Of a stretch of DNA of 64,000 bases, positions 23,922 to 34,240 are shown in pieces. Within the stretch, counting starts at the first letter, position 1, and every line of letters begins with the position of its first letter. Below the pieces are notes generated by a model that searched no databases, was not told the DNA's origin, and was given only the letters and a program-made list of their open reading frames with translations. The position numbers and the translations under genes are program-made. Location of the stretch: the NCBI RefSeq assembly GCF_000988165.1, contig NW_020169311.1, positions 1 to 64,000 on the forward strand. The letters are read 5' to 3'. This stretch comes from Vairimorpha ceranae (Eukaryota > Microsporidia > Nosematidae).

Positions 23922-24121
23922 TGTGTTTATAATTTTTTTTTCTTTTATATTTTACTTTGAAACATTGTTTTACTATAAAACAAAATTTTATACAAGACTT
24001 TTGAGAACTTAAAAAATTATTGTTAAATAGTATTTGTTTTTAATAAATTAATAAAGGGATGTACTGTATTTTATGTTAAAATGTAACATATTATTTTGAA
24101 TGTACCCTTTTTGATATTGAT

Positions 24122-24850
24122 ATGAAATTTATTGCGCTTGTAAGTGGAGGTAAGGATAGTATATATACAATACAAGTTCTTAAAGAACAAGGACACACTC
24201 CTGTAGGATTGTTATACATGAAAAATACAAGTAGTTATGTAGATTCTTACATGTACCAGACCGTTGGTTCAGAAGTTGTAGAACTTTTTGGTAAATGTAT
24301 GGACTTGCCGTTGTTTCTATATGAAACAAAATGTGAAACGGTAAATACAGAATTAGAGTATAAAATTAATGAGACAGATGAGGTAGAAGACTTATATGAA
24401 GCTATAAAAGATGTGCAAACTAAATTAGATTTTGATGCTATATCGTCTGGTGCTATTCTTTCTATGTATCAGAAAAATAGAATTCTCAATGTAGCACAAA
24501 GACTTAATATTTCTTCTTTAACGCCTTTATGGGGCCGAAATCAAAGAGAGCTTTTAATTGAAATGGTTGAGAATGAAATTAAAGCTGAAATTGTAAAAAT
24601 TGCGTCATCATTTCTTGACAAAACTTGGATAGGTACAGATATTAGTAAAATTTTAGAGACAAATATCTGTCTTTATGAAAATTTTTGTGGTGAAGGAGGG
24701 GAATATGAAACGGTTGTACTGGATTGTAAGCTATTTAAATATAAAATAAAATACAACAAGAAAGAAATATTTTGTCATCCTGATGAGAATATTGATAATG
24801 CGACAGTATTTTTTTCTAAATATATAAATTTGTCTCTGGTTAAAAAATAA
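24122..24850 (+). CDS. DPH6: Diphthine--ammonia ligase
   Basis: DPH6 performs the last step of diphthamide synthesis on elongation factor 2, amidating diphthine with ammonium and ATP. The 242-residue protein has the adenine nucleotide alpha-hydrolase loop SGGKDS at residues 8-13, the family block GAILSMYQKNRI with LTPLWGR (110-139), and the signature GEGGEYETVVLD (190-201). It lacks the RidA-like C-terminal domains of the long fungal form and matches the short ATPBD4-type architecture. A CCC lies about 16 nt before the ATG. The divergent neighbour at 23118-23921 leaves about 200 bp for both promoters. Confidence 0.93.
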   Translation: MKFIALVSGGKDSIYTIQVLKEQGHTPVGLLYMKNTSSYVDSYMYQTVGSEVVELFGKCMDLPLFLYETKCETVNTELEYKINETDEVEDLYEAIKDVQTKLDFDAISSGAILSMYQKNRILNVAQRLNISSLTPLWGRNQRELLIEMVENEIKAEIVKIASSFLDKTWIGTDISKILETNICLYENFCGEGGEYETVVLDCKLFKYKIKYNKKEIFCHPDENIDNATVFFSKYINLSLVKK

Positions 24851-25097
24851 TGATTATTTTATTTTTTTAATTATTCATTTTATTCCATAAAAATAAATTA
24901 AATATTATAATTAGTGATAAGTTTACTGTTTATTTTGATCTTTTTGTATTATATTTTATAAAAAATAGTTCTCTATGTTATTAATTTACTATGTTTCACC
25001 AGCTCATTTACTTGTAATTTTTTTACTAAAATATAACCTTAACAACATTTTTTTGCTTATACGAATGCTGTAAAAGTTATAAACTTTTTATCCTTCT

Positions 25098-25712
25098 ATG
25101 AAGGATAAAATTGAAATAGAAATAGAAAATAATAATCTTGAGACTGCTAAAAAAGCAATTACAGACCTAGAAAAGAGCGCAATTATTGAAAAATCAGAAT
25201 ATTTAAGAACTAAATTATTAGAAAAAATTAATAGGTATAAAAATTTGTATTCTGCAAAAATTAGCATCAAAACAAATAATTTAGAGCAGAAAGAATGTTT
25301 TAGTTTTAGCTCAAATGATCTTTTTGCTGTGCATGACTATTTAGAATATTTTGATTTTACAAATCAATCCTTTTTATTTGAAAAAATTTACAATAAAGGA
25401 GAAATTAATAACTGTAAAGCATGTATTTTTGAGGATCTTGAAATTTTAGAAAGTTTAGTAATAGATAACTGCAATAACTGTACTATCAAATGCAAAACAA
25501 AACAATTACGTATACGAAATTCTATAAATATTAAAATCGAATTATTTACTGAAGCAGGGGTCAGTTTAGAAAATAGCAGCCAAATTACTGTAAAAGAATT
25601 ATTGTCTATAAAAGGTAAACAAATTACAGAAAATGAGAAAAAAATGAATAATTTTTATAAAATTAATGATTTTTCATGTCCTTTTAAGACACAAAATTAC
25701 AACATACTTTAA
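25098..25712 (+). CDS. Tubulin-folding cofactor C-like protein
   Basis: The 204-residue protein has an N-terminal helical, Lys/Glu-rich segment (1-55) and then a C-CAP/TBCC beta-helix. The recognisable block is NCNNCTIKCKTKQLRIRNS followed by TEAGVSLENSSQITV, which matches cofactor C's eNckNctfv.acqQLRiH.s and ...p.iEdssnI. TBCC is the GTPase-activating component of the tubulin heterodimer folding machinery. The usual catalytic Arg of the QLRxH motif is kept in QLRIR. The protein is shorter than human TBCC (346). An RP2-like relative is the main alternative. No CCC triplet is present, only tatccttctATG. Confidence 0.78.
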   Translation: MKDKIEIEIENNNLETAKKAITDLEKSAIIEKSEYLRTKLLEKINRYKNLYSAKISIKTNNLEQKECFSFSSNDLFAVHDYLEYFDFTNQSFLFEKIYNKGEINNCKACIFEDLEILESLVIDNCNNCTIKCKTKQLRIRNSINIKIELFTEAGVSLENSSQITVKELLSIKGKQITENEKKMNNFYKINDFSCPFKTQNYNIL

Positions 25713-25957
25713 ACTATTTATCTTTTTGTTACGTGTACAAAAAGACGATAAATAAATAAAATTACTAAATTTTAACTCTTTAAGAATATTTTTTAAAACA
25801 CTTAATTTAGTTTATAACAGCAAATTGATACACTCAACAATGATTCTATAATCTGTGGCATAAATTAAGTTCAACACTTTTTTAAATTTTTATAATTAAA
25901 CACTTTCTACTATTAAAAAAGACTTGTATTTTTTTCTCTTACCCCCCGTTAAAGAAT

Positions 25958-26695
25958 ATGAATGAAAATAATATACAAAAAAATTATTTAGATATTTTAA
26001 AGAAACTAAAAACAACTAAAGCAACCGATATGGAAGATGATTTGGAATTGGATGAAATCTTTGACCATTCAAATGTTCTCTTTAGTCGGATCTCAAACAC
26101 TAGTGAGCTTAAATTAGATGCTAAAGTTACAGAAATACATAGTGATATGTTTTTAAAGCAATTTAATAGAAATTTAAAGACGAGAAAAATAAACTTAGAA
26201 GACTTTATTAAACAAGTTAATGAAAATAAAAATGAACACTTTTTTACTGCTGTGCTTGCACAAAACAGGAAATGCAACTTTGCAAAGTTTATTGATTTTG
26301 ATTATTTTGAGGAAATTAAAGATCGTAAAACACCAGAAAGAATTATTAAAGTTATTAAAGACGTTACAAAGCCATCTGGTCAAAATATTATTAATGAAGA
26401 TGTCAATTTATTTTTATTAAATTTAGAGAAATTACTTACAAAACAATACAAAATACTGTTTTATGACTATATATTGGATTTTGATTCGTTTGATAAGACA
26501 GTAGAAAACATTTTTAATGTTTCTATAGCAGTTAGATCTAAAAAGATTATGTTTTACATCGATGATAATAAAATATATTTAACTAGTTATAAGGAAGCAA
26601 AGAGTGATGAAAAATTTGATAGTCATGTGATACTAGACATTAATTACAAAAAATATCAAATTTTATTAGACAAATATAAAAGAGATGAAATATAA
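25958..26695 (+). CDS. NSE4: SMC5-SMC6 complex kleisin subunit Nse4
   Basis: Nse4 is the kleisin that bridges the SMC5 and SMC6 heads in the DNA-repair SMC complex. The C-terminal part of this 245-residue protein carries the Nse4 winged-helix signature: YDYILDFDSFDKTVENIFNVSIAVRSKKIMFYID matches the family's v.np.sFsqTVENiFylSFliRdg. The N-terminal half is acidic and helical as expected for the SMC6-neck-binding part. The start is fixed by a run of six C (ttaccccccgttaaagaatATG), an unusually strong microsporidian start signal. Length is below the 300-400 of yeast and human, consistent with microsporidian shortening. Confidence 0.87.
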   Translation: MNENNIQKNYLDILKKLKTTKATDMEDDLELDEIFDHSNVLFSRISNTSELKLDAKVTEIHSDMFLKQFNRNLKTRKINLEDFIKQVNENKNEHFFTAVLAQNRKCNFAKFIDFDYFEEIKDRKTPERIIKVIKDVTKPSGQNIINEDVNLFLLNLEKLLTKQYKILFYDYILDFDSFDKTVENIFNVSIAVRSKKIMFYIDDNKIYLTSYKEAKSDEKFDSHVILDINYKKYQILLDKYKRDEI

Positions 26696-26916
26696 TTTAA
26701 CTTTTTTCACCTGTCATCATTTAGAAAAAGATTATTTGTTGATATTTGCAAAAAAATTGATTTTTGTACATTTAGAATAAATAAAAGTAGTAAACTTAGA
26801 TAATCATAAAATATACGTTTGTCATTTTGAGTGAATATAAAATTTTAGATATCAATTTTTTGAGTATCCTTAAATAAAGGGGTTTCATATTTAAATTATT
26901 TTTTAAAGGCCCAGCA

Positions 26917-28206
26917 ATGAATATAATAATTTTTGGTGCAAGTGGAGATCTTGCAAAAAGAAAATTATTTCCTGCACTTGCCAAAATACCTTTAAAAAAT
27001 ACAAAAATTATAGGCTTTGCTAGAACAAAATATGATAAGCCCTTTTCAGAAGTACTTAAAAGCTTTTATACTTACGAAAACGATTTTTTTTGTGAGTTAG
27101 TACAGTACATCCAAGGAAAAAGTTACACAGATTTAGAACCCTTAAAACATTACTTTACTCCCGAAACAATAGTATACCTTTCGCTTCCACCCGAGGTTTA
27201 TTTAGATACACTAAGAGTACTTTCTAATTATGAATTTAAAGGCATAGCTGTAGAAAAACCATTTGGTTCAAATTATGGCGAATTTTTAGAATTTTATAAC
27301 TTTCCTACAGAAAAGTTTTTCTTTATCGATCATTTTTTATTAAAACCGCTTATTGTTTCTTGGCCTAATTTAATTAGCACTAATAAACAATTTGAAATGA
27401 TATTAGATAAAAAACATATTAAAAGTGTAAAAATTATTTTTAAAGAAGAAATAGGAGCCGAAGGAAGAGCATATTTTGATACACATGGTCTTGTAAAAGA
27501 TGTAGTACAAAATCATTTATCTGAGTTATTAGCGGTGCTAATTACTGAACATCATCCAGACACTTGTGATAAATTAGCCGAAGGTCGAGTGAGCTGTTTT
27601 AAAAATACTAAAATTATTGAACATTTATCTTGTTTCGGACAATATAATGAATATACACATGAAATGAACAAACCTTCTTCAACTGAAACATTTTCAATTA
27701 TTACACTTAATGTAGATTTTGAAAGATGGGAGAATGTTCCATTTATAACTATAGCGGGAAAGGGAATGAATGAAAAGAAAACTGAAATTATTTTTGAAAT
27801 AAAAACAGAGGCCTACAGAGAAGTATTAAATATTTGTAAAGACACGAATTTTGAACACACAATGATTCACAATATGAGAATTATCTGTAATTTAGCACCT
27901 AAAAACGAAGTATTTCTTGAATTTATTTGTGATCAAAAAACTGTAAAACACGTAATATTTACAAAATCAGATATTTTAAAATATATGCATGAAAAATACG
28001 GCGAGTACGAAAATCATGAAATAGTTTTTAATTCTTTCATACAAGGGACTTCGTTTAATGTTGTACGTTTTAGTGAAGCAGAATTGATGTGGAAGATTTA
28101 TAGTGGCATTTTAAAAAAGGAGAAAAAATTATTTTACTATTCTAAAGGATCAGATATACCGAAGGAAGCAGACTTATTGTTAAAAGAAATTGACGACAAA
28201 TATTAA
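26917..28206 (+). CDS. ZWF1: Glucose-6-phosphate 1-dehydrogenase
   Basis: G6PD oxidises glucose-6-phosphate with NADP+ in the first step of the pentose phosphate pathway. The 429-residue protein opens with the NADP-binding loop FGASGDLAKRKLFPAL (6-21), has EKPFG (113-117), IDHFLLKP in place of the usual RIDHYLGKE (137-144, keeping the substrate-binding His area), and AYFDTHGLVKDVVQNHLSE matching the yyDk.GiirDvvQNHLlq block. It is about 70 residues shorter than yeast Zwf1. The change of DHYLGK to DHFLLK removes the canonical Gly-Lys spacing but keeps Lys. A GGCCC precedes the ATG. It lies tail to tail with METTL5, 33 bp between stops. Confidence 0.95.
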   Translation: MNIIIFGASGDLAKRKLFPALAKIPLKNTKIIGFARTKYDKPFSEVLKSFYTYENDFFCELVQYIQGKSYTDLEPLKHYFTPETIVYLSLPPEVYLDTLRVLSNYEFKGIAVEKPFGSNYGEFLEFYNFPTEKFFFIDHFLLKPLIVSWPNLISTNKQFEMILDKKHIKSVKIIFKEEIGAEGRAYFDTHGLVKDVVQNHLSELLAVLITEHHPDTCDKLAEGRVSCFKNTKIIEHLSCFGQYNEYTHEMNKPSSTETFSIITLNVDFERWENVPFITIAGKGMNEKKTEIIFEIKTEAYREVLNICKDTNFEHTMIHNMRIICNLAPKNEVFLEFICDQKTVKHVIFTKSDILKYMHEKYGEYENHEIVFNSFIQGTSFNVVRFSEAELMWKIYSGILKKEKKLFYYSKGSDIPKEADLLLKEIDDKY

Positions 28207-28239
28207 ATAAAAATTTTATTTTTATAAATCTAGCGGTGT

Positions 28240-28830
28240 TTATACAAATCGAATAAAGTCCACTTCAATTGTTTTAAATTTTTTCCTATGAAAATTATAA
28301 GATTTAGGAAGATCATATTTCATTTCTGCAATGACCTTAGAGCCTTTGTATTTTTTTAACAAAAAATCTCTTGTGCTTTTTTTGTGTAAAGAATACACTA
28401 CCTTGCCCAAAGATAGTGCTTTATTTAGTGCATTTATGTCCTGATGTTTTATTTTTGTACCAAATGGCGGATTCATAATTACAGTATCAAAAAATCCTGA
28501 TCTAAATTCGAGATTATTAAAATCTGCTTTAACAATATCAACATTATTAAGGTGGTCCAAATTTTCTTTATATATTTTTATGGCTTCGTAATCTATATCA
28601 ACACCTACAATTGTACTTGGATTAAAAAAACTTACAGCTGCAGAAAGCATACCAGTGCCACAACACAAATCTAATATTCTTTTATCCTCAAGATCGTTAT
28701 GCAATGTATGAATCGCATACACAATATGAGCAGCCAAATCGTGTGGGGTAATGTATTGTTCTAATTTTATCTTCGCATTTTTAAAATTTTTTATTTTTGA
28801 CAATTCTATTTTCAAATCTTTTAACTTCAT
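28240..28830 (-). CDS. METTL5: METTL5-like 18S rRNA N6-adenosine methyltransferase
   Basis: METTL5, with TRMT112, methylates one adenosine in small-subunit rRNA. The 196-residue protein is a bare Rossmann methyltransferase with motif [10 protein letters not shown] (54-62; usually DLGCGtG), the acidic VGVDID (75-80), the N6-methyl catalytic motif NPPFGTK (120-126), and the C-terminal YNFHRKK block characteristic of the METTL5 group. The [11 protein letters not shown] stretch near residue 24 also fits METTL5. Length matches the family (about 200). It diverges from proteasome beta5 with 43 bp between the ATGs; its own start has CCC about 13 nt upstream. Confidence 0.92.
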   Translation of the reverse strand: MKLKDLKIELSKIKNFKNAKIKLEQYITPHDLAAHIVYAIHTLHNDLEDKRILDLCCGTGMLSAAVSFFNPSTIVGVDIDYEAIKIYKENLDHLNNVDIVKADFNNLEFRSGFFDTVIMNPPFGTKIKHQDINALNKALSLGKVVYSLHKKSTRDFLLKKYKGSKVIAEMKYDLPKSYNFHRKKFKTIEVDFIRFV

Positions 28831-28873
28831 TTTTTTTGTTTACGGGTTTAAAATATTATTTAAGTTTACCCCT
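28831..28873. promoter_or_regulatory. 43-bp bidirectional promoter, METTL5 / PRE2
   Basis: The ATGs of METTL5 (minus) and proteasome beta5 (plus) are 43 bp apart. Each side has its own C-triplet signal: acccctATG for beta5 and cccgtaaac...ATG for METTL5. Whatever drives both genes must lie here or inside the coding regions. Confidence 0.75.
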
Positions 28874-29563
28874 ATGAATAAGTTGTGGGATGTAAATGAC
28901 TTTTTGAAAATTCAGGATTATAAAGTAGATAGTAAAATTATTAATAAACATTGTATACCATATAAAGGTACCACTACATTAGCCTTTATATTCCAAGAGG
29001 GTATGGTTATTGCAGTAGACTCTAGAGCTTCAGCTGGTTCTTATATCGCTTCGCAGAACGTACATAAAGTTATTAGAATTAACAAATACCTTATTGGGAC
29101 AATGGCAGGCGGTGCATCTGATTGTTATTTTTGGGAAAAAAAGATGGGATTGTATGCTAAATCTTATGAATTAAAAAATGATAAAAGAATTAGTGTATCG
29201 GCCGCTAGTATGTTTTTGAGTAATTGTGTGTATCAATACAAAGGGCGCGGTTTGTCTTTAGGATCTATGGTATGTGGATATGATGGGGACAAGCCTTTAA
29301 TTTATTACGTTGATAATGATGGCAAAAGAATTTCGGGTAGTCTATTTTCTGTAGGTAGTGGATCAACAATAGCATATGGTGTGTTAAATGAATCATATAA
29401 ATTTGATTTAAATAAAGATGAAGCTTTAGAACTTGGGAAAAAGGCTATTTGGCACGCGACTCATAGAGATGCGTATTCAGGTGGGAATGTTAATCTTTAC
29501 TTTATGGATAAAAACGGATGGGATCATGTTGGCACGTTTGATGTTGATAAATTTAACAAATAA
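28874..29563 (+). CDS. PRE2: 20S proteasome subunit beta5
   Basis: Beta5 carries the chymotrypsin-like activity of the 20S proteasome. The 229-residue protein has a 32-residue propeptide and then the self-cleavage site and nucleophile KG|TTTLAF (Thr33). [14 protein letters not shown] follows, and [12 protein letters not shown] is diagnostic of beta5 against beta1/2. [11 protein letters not shown] and [14 protein letters not shown] complete the active fold. An in-frame ATG exists upstream at 28751, but it lies inside METTL5; the start at 28874 has the strong signal tttacccctATG and gives the expected propeptide. Two other proteasome genes (RPT3, RPN7) are also in the window. Confidence 0.96.
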   Translation: MNKLWDVNDFLKIQDYKVDSKIINKHCIPYKGTTTLAFIFQEGMVIAVDSRASAGSYIASQNVHKVIRINKYLIGTMAGGASDCYFWEKKMGLYAKSYELKNDKRISVSAASMFLSNCVYQYKGRGLSLGSMVCGYDGDKPLIYYVDNDGKRISGSLFSVGSGSTIAYGVLNESYKFDLNKDEALELGKKAIWHATHRDAYSGGNVNLYFMDKNGWDHVGTFDVDKFNK

Positions 29564-30565
29564 ATTGTTTTGAATACCAAAATTTTTATTTTTAGCGTAT
29601 AGAAAAATGTTAATTTTGAAACTTATATTCTTATTTCAAAAAATTTTCAAAGTATAACTCAAAAGTGTAAATTTGTAAGCTCCCCTTTTCTGACATAAAT
29701 TACTTTATATAATATACAAACAAACAAAATTCCAATAAAAAATTTTTACAAAATTCAAAAAAAGTTTATTAAAAATGTTAGAATAGACATGTGGCCAATT
29801 AAAGAGAAGATCAGTTTAGTGAAAAAACACAACTTTGGTGTAAACGGTTGTGGTCGATACTTTAGGCATTCTAGTTTTGATATATCAAAACTGTCCAGGT
29901 TATGTGTCTTTAATAAATATAAAAGAATTCTTTTATCAATAAAGATACTTTTAGCTAGCTCTACAAAAGATATTATTACTTTTAATAGCGTGTCAGTCCC
30001 TCACAACTTGATGCAATGCTTTTGTTGACTTGGGAAATAATTTATTAATTATAATAAATTTTATAATAAAATAGAATTCTAAAAGCTCAGGCGTCGCCTT
30101 AAAGTGATATATTAAATTTATAAATTTAGAATTAGTAAACTTTTTGCAAAAAGTATTTATATGTTTATTTTCTAGATACATTTGTTGATAACACAATAAT
30201 TATGACAAGGAGTTCCATCTATAAACAACTTAAAGTAGCTTTCTAAATCACAAATTTAAAATAAATATAAGTATGTTATGTTTTTGTTATTGTCATCTGT
30301 AAGATGATTATAATTAAAATTATATGTATTAAAATTCGATGTAATAAAAAATCATCTTTGAGTTAATTTCTTGAGCTTACTGTTATAATATTATATGTTT
30401 TCTTTTTTTTCTTATTTAAAATTATTAAAAAAAATAAAGTAGATTATGGTTGATATTACATTTTGATTATTATAGCTTTTCTGACTATAGATATATTTTA
30501 AATTATAAAAAACTTGAGCAAAAGTTTCACTTAAACATGCAAAGTAAAAAAAATAATTTTTGCCC
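29564..30565. other. Intergenic region with unassigned coding-like relics
   Basis: Between beta5 and the TFIIIC-like gene lies 1 kb without a convincing gene. A plus-strand frame (29789-30028) and an overlapping minus-strand frame open for about 70 codons around 29,780-30,000 both show non-random-looking peptides (minus: KSIFIDKRILLYLLKTHNLD). Neither has a start signal or a recognised family. A decayed gene or mobile-element piece is possible. Confidence 0.4.
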
Positions 30566-32995
30566 ATGGACAAATATAAAAATGAATTACTTTACTTTGG
30601 ACTTTATGGAACAAGTCTATCTAATTATAAAAAAGAAGAAATTAAACTTTTTTGTAATACTGATTTTGTAGATATATTTTATAAAGCTGATGTTAGCAAG
30701 ATTGAAAATGATTTTAATGGTGACACTATTACAAAACTGAAAGATTATGATACAATTATAAAAGATTATGATTTATTAAATATACGAATAAAGTTTAATA
30801 TTTTTAAAGAGAGATTATTACGGTATAAATTTAAAGAAGACTATCCTTACAGGGTCATAGATTTTTTACTAAAAGCTGACGGTTTTGTTAAAAGTGCGGA
30901 AATTAGAGAACATCTACATTTAGACTCGAAAAAATTATTTTATGTTGCAAAGAAACTTAGATGTAAAGAAGTGTTAGAGCAAAAAAGGGGAAATGGTGCA
31001 CACTGGCTTATAAAAATTAATAAAGATAAGCTATTTGAAAACAAAGGTCTTGAATATACTCAATACGATTCACCATTTATCCCAATTAAGTTCTGTACAG
31101 AGATTCCTATTCTGGATCAAATTAAAAAGTTAATTGGTGAAACATATATTGGAATTACTACAGAAGATATGCAAAAGCAATTTGGGCTATCTATTCGTCA
31201 AAGTTTACATTATCTTAATAAGATTATCGAATTAAATAGTAACAGGTACAAATGGAAAGAGATATTTATCGGAAGAGTAAAAAGGCGTCTTTTTTATCTT
31301 GTTGACAATGCTGATGCTCCAAATTATGAAGAAGCAGAGACTAAAAAATTTATAACTATAAATGATAGGATAGATGCACTCAATCAGATGTTAGAAGAAA
31401 AAAGGGGGTTTGTAATATCTGAAGATACACAGAAACAGTTTCAACATAAAATGAACTATAGTTATTTTCCTTGTAAAAAGACGATTATGTCAACTGCTCT
31501 AAAAGCAGGTCACAAAATTTATGCTCTTATGGACACCAGTGAACGCAAGACTTTAATTATTCATAAAGATGTTGATATTTCTTCTTACTTGAACAACAAC
31601 TCTAATGAAAAGGAAATTGATTTTAATAATAAATTAGAAAAAAGTTTCTATCATAAATTTGTACTAAATGAGATATTTCTACCAACGGATAATTTATTCA
31701 TCACAGATGATCGAGAGCGAATAACAATATTTTTTGATTTCTTAGTAAAAAATTCTGTTAATGGATATACAGTCATTAGTAAAGAGTTAATTTATAAAAT
31801 GAATTTGAAACTTCTTTTTAATGTAATTCCTGTAGAAATTCCTAACATTTTACTCAAAATTTTAGATTCGGATACATTAAACGAATCCAATCTTGATTTA
31901 GATAAATTAAAAGACATATCTTATTTTGATTTGTGTAATAAAAATTTATTTTATAAATTTACAAAGAAGTTAAAAATATCACTTTCTTATCGAAGAATTA
32001 TCAAATATTTATTAGAATTAGAAACCTTTGGATTATTTAAAAAGTATATTGGACTCAATACGAACATTGAAAGTCTAAATAACTTAGACAGTTATAAATT
32101 ACAGGATCTAAATATTGTTGAAGAACAAGATAAATTACATATTAAGACTTTTTCTTTAAATAGCCCGTCTGAACCTATTTCTGAATTCATTGTTAACGAA
32201 GATTTTAATATTTTGATGGAAAAAAACAATTCATTTTTAGTTGAATCGCTAATCAATAAGCCATTTATTATAAAAATCCATTCAGATTATAAATCCATAC
32301 TTTCAAATATTAAGCAACGTTCTAAAAAAAATATATATGTTAGTTTTATTGATAGAATCAAATGCTTTGATTTTTTGCAATCATACGATAAATCCTCAGC
32401 GTACAAAAATATTAAAAAATTTATTGAGCATAAATACTTTGAATTTCACAAGGAAGTCATGAAAATAATTGATAATATCATTGGAAACGTTAAATCAGAT
32501 AGTGATGAAATTACTGCTGATGATTTAGATATGTTTGAATTTTTATATACTAAAATCAAATATGATTTAGTTCTAAATGATTACCTTGATCCATCAAAAT
32601 ATATTAAATTTTCATGTATTAACGCTGTGCTTCATAAATTAAATAAAGATGAAATTATTTATTGCACCGAAAAAAAATTAACAGTAGAGGGTTGTAGACT
32701 TAAAAATAAAATAAAAACAAAATTAAATAAGGGATTTAACATTGAAGATACAAACTTAAAAAAATTTATTGATAGAAATACCATTTACAAAATGTATTTT
32801 ATACATTTTTATGAATTATTGGTTAAGTATGGATCGATGGAACTACAACAACTTTTAGATAAATGTAAAATTTGTAAAGATTTTGAATTTTATAATTTTT
32901 TAAAGGCTTATGAAGATGTTTTTGAGATTAATGAAATTGACAATTTTAAAGTAATAAGCGTTAAAATAGATATGGATCCATTAGATTTTATATAG
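30566..32995 (+). CDS. Probable TFIIIC largest subunit (B-box-binding, tau138/GTF3C1-like)
   Basis: The 809-residue protein contains repeated winged-helix-like units. The clearest (about residues 92-140, RVIDFLLKADGFVKSAEIRE then LFYVAKKLRCKEVLEQKRG) resembles the B-block-binding domain of TFIIIC, which binds the tRNA-gene B box and recruits TFIIIB and RNA polymerase III. Further wHTH-like stretches occur near 190-250 (GITTEDMQKQFGLSIRQSLHYL) and in the C-terminal third. Yeast Tfc3 has 1,160 residues, so shortening is moderate for this lineage. The start at 30566 follows gcccATG. A few residues of open frame exist upstream without ATG. The domain reading is moderate; a different multi-wHTH transcription factor is possible. 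Confidence 0.6.
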   Translation: MDKYKNELLYFGLYGTSLSNYKKEEIKLFCNTDFVDIFYKADVSKIENDFNGDTITKLKDYDTIIKDYDLLNIRIKFNIFKERLLRYKFKEDYPYRVIDFLLKADGFVKSAEIREHLHLDSKKLFYVAKKLRCKEVLEQKRGNGAHWLIKINKDKLFENKGLEYTQYDSPFIPIKFCTEIPILDQIKKLIGETYIGITTEDMQKQFGLSIRQSLHYLNKIIELNSNRYKWKEIFIGRVKRRLFYLVDNADAPNYEEAETKKFITINDRIDALNQMLEEKRGFVISEDTQKQFQHKMNYSYFPCKKTIMSTALKAGHKIYALMDTSERKTLIIHKDVDISSYLNNNSNEKEIDFNNKLEKSFYHKFVLNEIFLPTDNLFITDDRERITIFFDFLVKNSVNGYTVISKELIYKMNLKLLFNVIPVEIPNILLKILDSDTLNESNLDLDKLKDISYFDLCNKNLFYKFTKKLKISLSYRRIIKYLLELETFGLFKKYIGLNTNIESLNNLDSYKLQDLNIVEEQDKLHIKTFSLNSPSEPISEFIVNEDFNILMEKNNSFLVESLINKPFIIKIHSDYKSILSNIKQRSKKNIYVSFIDRIKCFDFLQSYDKSSAYKNIKKFIEHKYFEFHKEVMKIIDNIIGNVKSDSDEITADDLDMFEFLYTKIKYDLVLNDYLDPSKYIKFSCINAVLHKLNKDEIIYCTEKKLTVEGCRLKNKIKTKLNKGFNIEDTNLKKFIDRNTIYKMYFIHFYELLVKYGSMELQQLLDKCKICKDFEFYNFLKAYEDVFEINEIDNFKVISVKIDMDPLDFI

Positions 32996-33019
32996 TAAAT
33001 TGTAAAAAAATTTATTTTT

Positions 33020-33262
33020 TTATTGCAGTTCTGTAGCTTCTGCAGTTTGTGATGTTTCTTCTTGGCCTAAAGTACCCAGTTTTTCATAAATTTCTCCGCA
33101 TGTATCGTTCGTTGTTGTTTCTAAAGTACTTTGAAAATTCGAAATCATTTCTTTTGCTCTCTTTCCTATTAATTCTCTCAATTCTTGTTCAGTAGATGTG
33201 GCATAAATGTTTAGAAGACATATTAAAAGTGTTGATATATAAAAAGATAAGTTAAAACGCAT
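33020..33262 (-). CDS. Small secreted protein
   Basis: The 80-residue protein has a clear signal peptide (MRFNLSFYISTLLICLLNIYA) and a mature part of about 58 residues, helical and Glu/Thr-rich with one Cys. The segment EQELRELIGKRAKEMISNF resembles EEGIQRIVKRGMIKRIREIN just after the leader of the next gene (33726), so the two may form a small secreted family. No known domain. The 3' end lies 24 bp from the end of the convergent TFIIIC-like gene. No CCC/GGG signal precedes the start. Confidence 0.65.
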   Translation of the reverse strand: MRFNLSFYISTLLICLLNIYATSTEQELRELIGKRAKEMISNFQSTLETTTNDTCGEIYEKLGTLGQEETSQTAEATELQ

Positions 33263-33725
33263 AATTACTTATTTTTTTTCTCTTAAATACCTGTTCTCCT
33301 TAAAAAAAAGGATTTAATTATCAAAAATAAAAAAAATGATTAAAAGATAGTGTTTTTAAAAAAAGACGATAAGTATTTTTTTTTTCTTATATGAAAATTT
33401 AAAAAAATTGATGCGTAAATTTTTATTAAATAATTTGAAAAGATTTTAACATATTTTTTACACAAATATTTTTAATAATTTAATTATATACAAAGTAGTT
33501 ATAATTTTATTTTTAAAACAAATCTAGTTGTGTGAGATGATTTTTTTTGATGTTGCGTCATCAGAAAGGACTTCTAATCGTAGACAAGATAAATGTTCCA
33601 TAAGTTATAAAATTTTCGATAAATGATTTTTTACACAAACAAACAAGTTTTCATATAAAATGCTCCTTTTTGAAGTGTTGTAATTTTTCCTATAAAACTT
33701 AATAAGATATTATTGTATAACTAAC
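33263..33725. other. Intergenic region between divergent small secreted genes
   Basis: AT-rich spacer of 0.46 kb between two divergently read secreted-protein genes; no repeat or RNA is seen. Confidence 0.5.
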
Positions 33726-34193
33726 ATGAATTATAAAAATATAATATTTTATCTTCTAATATTAGTAAATGCAATATTTTGTAGTGAAGATATAAATGAA
33801 GAAGGAATACAAAGAATAGTGAAAAGAGGTATGATTAAACGCATCAGAGAAATTAATGAAAGATTTATTTATCTTATAAATTACAATATATATTTAATTT
33901 TAAAAATAATTAACAATGAAAAAGTTTCCAGTGTACAAATTGAAAAAGAAGTATTAAATAACTCGGCTCAGAAAGGTGAGAGTAGTGGGACATCAGAACA
34001 AGTTTCAAGTCTACAGACAAAAATAAATCAATCTTTACAAACTGATCCTACAACTACAAAGAATGAAAAATCGTGGTATTTTAAATTTTTTATATATACC
34101 TTGATATTAACATTAGCTTTGGCTCTCTTATACTTGTTAATACTTCTATATTATCTAATAACTGAAGGTATACAGATTTTTAGACACTTATAA
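33726..34193 (+). CDS. Small secretory/membrane protein with C-terminal anchor
   Basis: The 155-residue protein has a signal peptide (MNYKNIIFYLLILVNAIFCS), a basic helical segment, a Ser/Gln/Thr-rich linker (about 75-110) and a strong transmembrane stretch near the C-terminus (FFIYTLILTLALALLYLLIL) with a short tail. This is the layout of a single-pass surface protein. The segment after the leader resembles the neighbouring protein at 33020-33262. No known domain. Midasin follows 47 bp downstream on the same strand. There is no CCC/GGG signal. Confidence 0.68.
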   Translation: MNYKNIIFYLLILVNAIFCSEDINEEGIQRIVKRGMIKRIREINERFIYLINYNIYLILKIINNEKVSSVQIEKEVLNNSAQKGESSGTSEQVSSLQTKINQSLQTDPTTTKNEKSWYFKFFIYTLILTLALALLYLLILLYYLITEGIQIFRHL

Positions 34194-34240
34194 ATAAATA
34201 ACTTTTTTTTACAAATAATTATTTTTTTTCCAAGGGTAAA

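Noticed and set aside
23125..24012. Plus-strand open frames opposite the Lys/Ser-rich secreted gene
   Set aside because: They are Ser/Phe/Leu mirror images caused by the Lys/Glu/Ser codons of the real gene.
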